Source: Sabethes cyaneus (taxonomy: Eukaryota > Arthropoda > Insecta > Diptera > Culicidae). Taken from it: a stretch of 64,000 nt of DNA. Of this stretch, positions 60,240 to 64,000 are shown piece after piece. The notes beneath the pieces were generated by a model. That model was not told where the DNA came from and made no database searches. It worked only from the letters and a program-made list of their open reading frames with translations. The position numbers and the translations under genes are program-made. Location: NCBI RefSeq assembly GCF_943734655.1, contig NC_071355.1, forward strand, positions 31,036,964 to 31,100,963, given 5' to 3'. The first letter of the stretch is position 1; each line of letters opens with the position of its first letter.

Positions 60240-60770
60240 TGTTTCTGGCACAAAAACTGCTTTTGAAATTTACAGTATCAATGATGACTCATTTTTCCTT
60301 AAGTGTGCTGGTGGTCTGGTGCTTATGAAATGTATCGTGCATCCCAACATGTGACTTAGACAGGTTCAGTTCTCATGTCAATACGTATTGCTTCAATTAT
60401 TATGGGTTCATTCTAGCTAAACTTACAATCGAGATTGTTGCTGAATTAAATGTCGTGCATAGCTCTAAGCTGCAGCTTGCACTCGGAAAGTTGATGTTAA
60501 CCTGTCATTAGACGACAGGCAATGTTTTCTATAGCTATTATGCAGCTTGTAGCCGATAAGGCTGGGAAAAAGATTTCCCAATCACTGCTATATCAATGTT
60601 AACCCTCGAATATTCATTGTGCTGTGATAGAGAGAAAGAAGACAATGAATACATTTTCATTAACAGAATCATTATTGACTACTGCTACTGCTACTGCTTA
60701 AACTGTGACTACCGCTTAAACTTTAGTAAAAGATTATCAATCCTTACTAAATTTTTTTATTAATTGGATA
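60240..60770. other. No gene recognised
   Basis: AT-rich DNA; ACTGCTACTGCTACTGCTTAAACTGTGACTACC with TGCTTAAACT duplicates near 60680-60720 is the only local repeat. Confidence 0.4.
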
Positions 60771-60775
60771 CATCC

Positions 60776-60957
60776 CCTTTAGTTGTGGTCGTCGCATGTT
60801 CGAATCTCGACTGAGAGAGGCTGTAAGAGTCAATAGGATTGTAGCACCAGCCCCTTCAATTGTCCTGCACTCTTGCAGCTGGCTGCGAAGTCTGTCGTAT
60901 AAAAACAGAAAGCCAAGTTTCGAAAGCAGAATGTAGCACCTAAGCTTTGCTTTTATA
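60776..60957 (+). repeat. SINE (family 1), 5'-truncated
   Basis: It begins near GTTGTGGTCGTCGC, has the box B-like TGTTCGAATCTCGACTG, then GGCTGTAAGAGTCAATAGG, GGCTGCGAAGTCTGTCGTA, and ends GTAGCACCTAAGCTTTGC followed by TTTT. Confidence 0.7.
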
Positions 60958-61059
60958 AAGAGATTGTTCATACGACACCAAGTAAGTCGGTTAACAAATT
61001 TTTCTAACTGCTTACTCAATGAATGAACACACAAACAATGAATATTTTCAAATCATCCG

Positions 61060-61395
61060 CATGCAATAGTTGGTATCTTGTTGGAATTATAAAAACACAC
61101 GTCGTTAAAGTCTATGAGGCAAAAGAAACGGTTCTAACTTACTTCCCTGTGGAACACCAGACTTAGTTATTGCAAAAACTACCGGACTCGGAAGGGCCTC
61201 TGGCTTTACTGAGAGTTTACGATTCGTCTGAATAAGTATGTGTTCTGCTAGACGTAAAGAATGAAGTGAAAACATAGGTACTTGAACTTTAAGTACAGCA
61301 TTAGCCAGTTAAGAGTTTACTTTTTCGCAATCGATCAGTGCGTTGAATTATTCAGCTCGTTGCCACCTTCTCGAAAAATCTGTTCATTAGATGAT
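61060..61395 (-). pseudogene. Jockey-like reverse transcriptase scrap
   Basis: The minus strand reads ALIDCEKVNS (about 61340), then AEHILIQTNRKLSV, and FAITKSGVPQGSKLEPFLL (SGVPQGS at 61141-61161), followed one frame later by IDFNDVCFYNS. SGVPQGSxLxPLLF..FINDV is the conserved reverse transcriptase block of Jockey/CR1-type LINEs. It is frameshifted and truncated. It ends about 30-80 bp before the receptor promoter, on the opposite strand. Confidence 0.75.
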
Positions 61396-61425
61396 TCACA
61401 AGTAAGTTAATTTGCAAAGGATTTG

Positions 61426-61461
61426 TATAAATTTTTTGCCCTGAGCTTTTCGCACATCAGT
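61426..61461 (+). promoter_or_regulatory. Candidate core promoter of the odorant receptor
   Basis: TATAAAT at 61426-61432 and an arthropod-type initiator TCAGT at 61457-61461 are spaced about 33 bp between the first T of the TATA box and the A of the initiator. A start at 61459 would leave a leader of only about 10 bases before the ATG at 61469, which is unusually short, so the true start may be elsewhere. Confidence 0.35.
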
Positions 61462-61468
61462 TGGCACG

Positions 61469-62812
61469 ATGTTGCACACCGAAAAGTCGAAACCATTCCG
61501 CCAGGAAGTCCTCTCCGTCGGGCTAATGTTCCTGCGGATCGTTGGGCTCTGGGGTACGGACAGTCGAAAGTGGTACCGCTTAATGGTAATTTGGTTCGTC
61601 ATTATTACGCTGCCGCCGAAGATGATTTTGGGTTCCGGTAAGGACACCTTCGAATCCTTTGCGCGCAACGTAACGGAGGTCATATTTACCTGTGAGAACT
61701 GTGCGTGGATCGTTATTTTCGCCTATCGACGAGAATCGTTTCAGTTGCTTGTGGAAACTCTGGAATGCTTCCTCAACCGAGATTGGTCCAGTGAATTGCG
61801 AGTGCAAATCGAAACCTTTATCGGACAGATGCATAAATTAGCCAAATACTATGCCGTCTACATTGGTGTCATGTCGTTGTTCTTTATTAGCATCCCTATT
61901 GTGTCCACAGTGGTGAAGTTGTGCTACTACACCAAAGCAGAGCGGGGTGAATTCTTTTTGGTTACTGAAACAAAGTAGTAGATTACAAGAAAATTTAAAC
62001 ACAGTTTCAGCGAAACTTTTTTTTCTAGTTTTTATGGACTCGACACTCGACGCGATTTGGTACCCTATGTTATTTTTACGATCCTTGGCACCGTGGGCGG
62101 TTCCTGCTGTGGATTCACCGTGCTGCTCAAAGGCGTAATTGCCCAGGTCGCCATCCGATATGGGGCGAAATTGTTCGAAATAGTTTCCAAAAGGATCAAC
62201 GCCATGGAGCAAATGGCTGAGCCGGACCAACGTAAACGTGAATTGCTGGAAATCATTGAGCTACATAATCTAGCGTTGAAATACTTGCGTCACTTGGAAT
62301 TCACCATTAGTATCTCGTTACTAAACATAACGCTCAGCTGTTTGTTTATGTGGTGCTTGTTGATGTTTTACCTTTCAAAGGTAAGAAATTTGTTACTATT
62401 TTCTCTATTGGGTATTATCTCACAGCGGTTCTGCAGGATGCTGGCGGCCCAAATGGTGTTTGTGTCCTGATTCTTTTCATTGTAACACTGGTAGAGATGA
62501 CTATTTACAGTGTAAATGGTACTAATTTACAGAATAAGGTTTGTTCTAAGCTAACTCGTTAAAAAATTTTATTTCATCAATGAATTTTTTTGTTCACTAA
62601 TTAAGGCCTATGAAGTAGCAAATGCAATATACCAATACCCGTGGCATAGGGAATCGATTGGAATGCAACAAGCAGTAAGGTTTATAATACAGAAAGCCCA
62701 ACGACCAGCCGGAATAACGGCCGGTAAATTTCATTACATCGATCTACAACAGTTGGGTTCAATGATTCAAGCTAGCTACTCTTACTATTTGATACTGAAG
62801 GATAGATTTTAA
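61469..62812 (+). CDS. Odorant receptor (7-transmembrane, insect OR family), four exons, intact
   Basis: Exons 61469-61974, 62029-62380, 62437-62538 and 62606-62812 join to 1,167 bases: 388 residues plus TAA, a normal length for this family. Introns of 54, 56 and 67 bp are GT-AG, phases 2, 0 and 0. Seven hydrophobic segments lie near residues 36-54, 66-86, 128-149, 180-204, 262-285, 294-311 and 363-384. Family signatures: CENCAWIVIFAYR in TM2, EFFLVTETNFYGLDTRRDLV before TM4, YPWHRES at 331-337, and the C-terminal IDLQQLGSMIQASYSYYLIL. Such receptors form ligand-gated cation channels with Orco in sensory neuron membranes, with the N-terminus inside. The start is the first ATG that gives the typical amphipathic N-terminus. 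A second acceptor at 62010 would also stay in frame (six extra residues), but the intron would be only 36 bp. Subfamily and ligand are unknown. Confidence 0.93.
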
Positions 62813-64000
62813 CAAATGATACTTGGAAAGACATCATATTCTTATTTAAATTTTAGCGCTTTCAACATGAAAACATTTTGTAGAATTTATTGTGAATAAG
62901 AACTTTTTCAAATAGGCAAGAAAATAGAAATAGCAGTGCAGTGACATTTCGAATCAAAATTAACTAATTATCTCTATTTCATGATTTTCAGGCCGAAATT
63001 AATTTCTGTTTGAACATTTTTCAACCAAGGCCTTAAAGTTAGAGTGCTTTGGCCACAGTCGGAGCACTTAAAATTTTGATAGTGATTTTTTCATGGAATT
63101 GTTGTATATTTATGAGTTTTAGGTATCAATGATTGTTCTGTGCAATTTTTAGTGGTTGGCGAATGTAGGATTTTAGAAAACAACTGTTCCTTAGCACGTA
63201 GTTTCTTTTCGTGTCCAATATTTTGCTTTTGCTTTTGTGAGGAGGAGAAGTGTAACGAGCTGCTAATGGCTGTGAATGAAATGAGAGAGAATTTCTCACA
63301 ACTCGTTCAGGTTAGTATTCGTTCAGAATTTCAATAAATATTCTTCACAATAATTGGATCCAGAGCTGCTTTGGCTCGTGTTCGACAGGTGTAGGAAATG
63401 AAACCGATTCCCAAGAAAAATGTACGTATTGCGTTTTGGGTTGTCCCAGTTGAGTATTTGTTATTACTGAAAAAATTATTTTGAAAAACAATTGTCCTGA
63501 TTCTGCCTTAAGTTTTTGATTGTTTTAGAAATAAAAATGTTATTCAAGCGAGAAAAATATTCTCTAATTTGTAGGAGTTAGACTATTTGAGCAATTCAAA
63601 TGCTTTGCTTGTAGATGGAATAAAAAGTCACTTCTTACATGTCACTGCCAAAAACTAACTACATGACCACCGTCGTTTGAAATTAATACAGCACCTTCCA
63701 TCACCCTCGCACAGTCTTTGTTTCTCGTAGATGTTAATAATAGATTTTTTTCCGTCTCTGTTTTAAGTACTGTCTACGTTAACCCTCTACCATTCGTTTT
63801 ACTTTTTGGGTCGATTCGAAGTTATGAAATTTATTGAATGTTTGAAAATGAAATAGAATTATTTGCCACAGATAGTTTTAGAAAGAACGGGTTTTCTATA
63901 TGGTTGAATAATTGATTGGAACATGATTGATGAAATTATGACTCATAAGTTGCAGCGCCCAAGAGCGGGCGCGCTAGTGTACTGAGTAAACGCGTTTTCG
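62813..64000. other. Downstream DNA, no second gene proven
   Basis: No convincing receptor exon is seen. A possible exon at 63153-63309 lies between an acceptor (TGCAATTTTTAG) and a donor (CAGGTTAGT), and its frame includes CNELLMAVNEMRENFSQLVQ, but I do not recognise it. The nearest AATAAA to the receptor stop is at about 63334-63340, more than 500 bp downstream. Confidence 0.35.

Noticed and set aside
63153..63309. Exon of a second odorant receptor
   Set aside because: Splice-like borders exist, but the frame has no receptor motif or membrane segment.

Overview
The window is eukaryotic and most likely from a mosquito (Culicidae, probably culicine). The evidence is one intact insect odorant receptor gene with four exons and very short introns, degenerate RTE-, LOA- and Jockey-type non-LTR retrotransposons of the kinds common in mosquitoes, Pol III-type (tRNA-derived) SINEs, pogo- and piggyBac-type MITEs, and an AT-rich base composition. 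Almost all of the listed open reading frames are chance frames in repeats. The only gene I can defend as intact is the odorant receptor at the right end (61469-62812).

Left part (1-10.2 kb): a ~147-bp tandem repeat (about 0.97-1.5 kb), a dispersed repeat copy at 4.1-4.5 kb, two decayed RTE-type LINEs in opposite orientations (4.75-6.13 kb minus, 6.7-9.33 kb plus), and a short pogo-type DNA transposon relic (9.35-10.16 kb).

Middle part (10.2-36 kb): a graveyard of replication-dependent histone genes. I can read decayed H1 (two copies), H2A (two copies, one followed by a histone 3' stem-loop), and, less certainly, H4, H2B and H3, the last two with stem-loop-like sequences in the expected place. 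Between them lie several copies, in both orientations, of the same non-coding spacer modules. Many contain the interrupted palindrome GACGTAGGACTACGTC or a close variant. Three pyrimidine-only tracts, the longest about 2.9 kb, lie against or near this palindrome. The area is further broken by foldback elements, a piggyBac-like MITE with perfect inverted termini and TTAA targets, an 86-bp tandem array and a Tc1/mariner transposase scrap.

Right part (36-61 kb): an internally deleted LOA-like LINE (36.4-39.3 kb, minus); a 5.5-kb satellite made of CAGA tetramers and a 13-bp derivative, with a 1,536-bp higher-order period; an unannotatable 3.3-kb stretch bounded by inverted repeats (47.5-51.1 kb); a pogo-type MITE with a readable empty-site comparison (52354-52829); a second, inverted, decayed block of the same satellite (53.5-54.35 kb); an apparently uninterrupted (AGT)n array of about 1,037 bp (56506-57542); a nested terminal-inverted-repeat element (58.1-60.0 kb); and a Jockey-like reverse transcriptase scrap just upstream of the receptor gene.

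The receptor is predicted to be an olfactory ion-channel subunit working with Orco in sensory neurons. No other gene in the window can be linked to it. All family assignments were made by eye from motifs; no database search was run.
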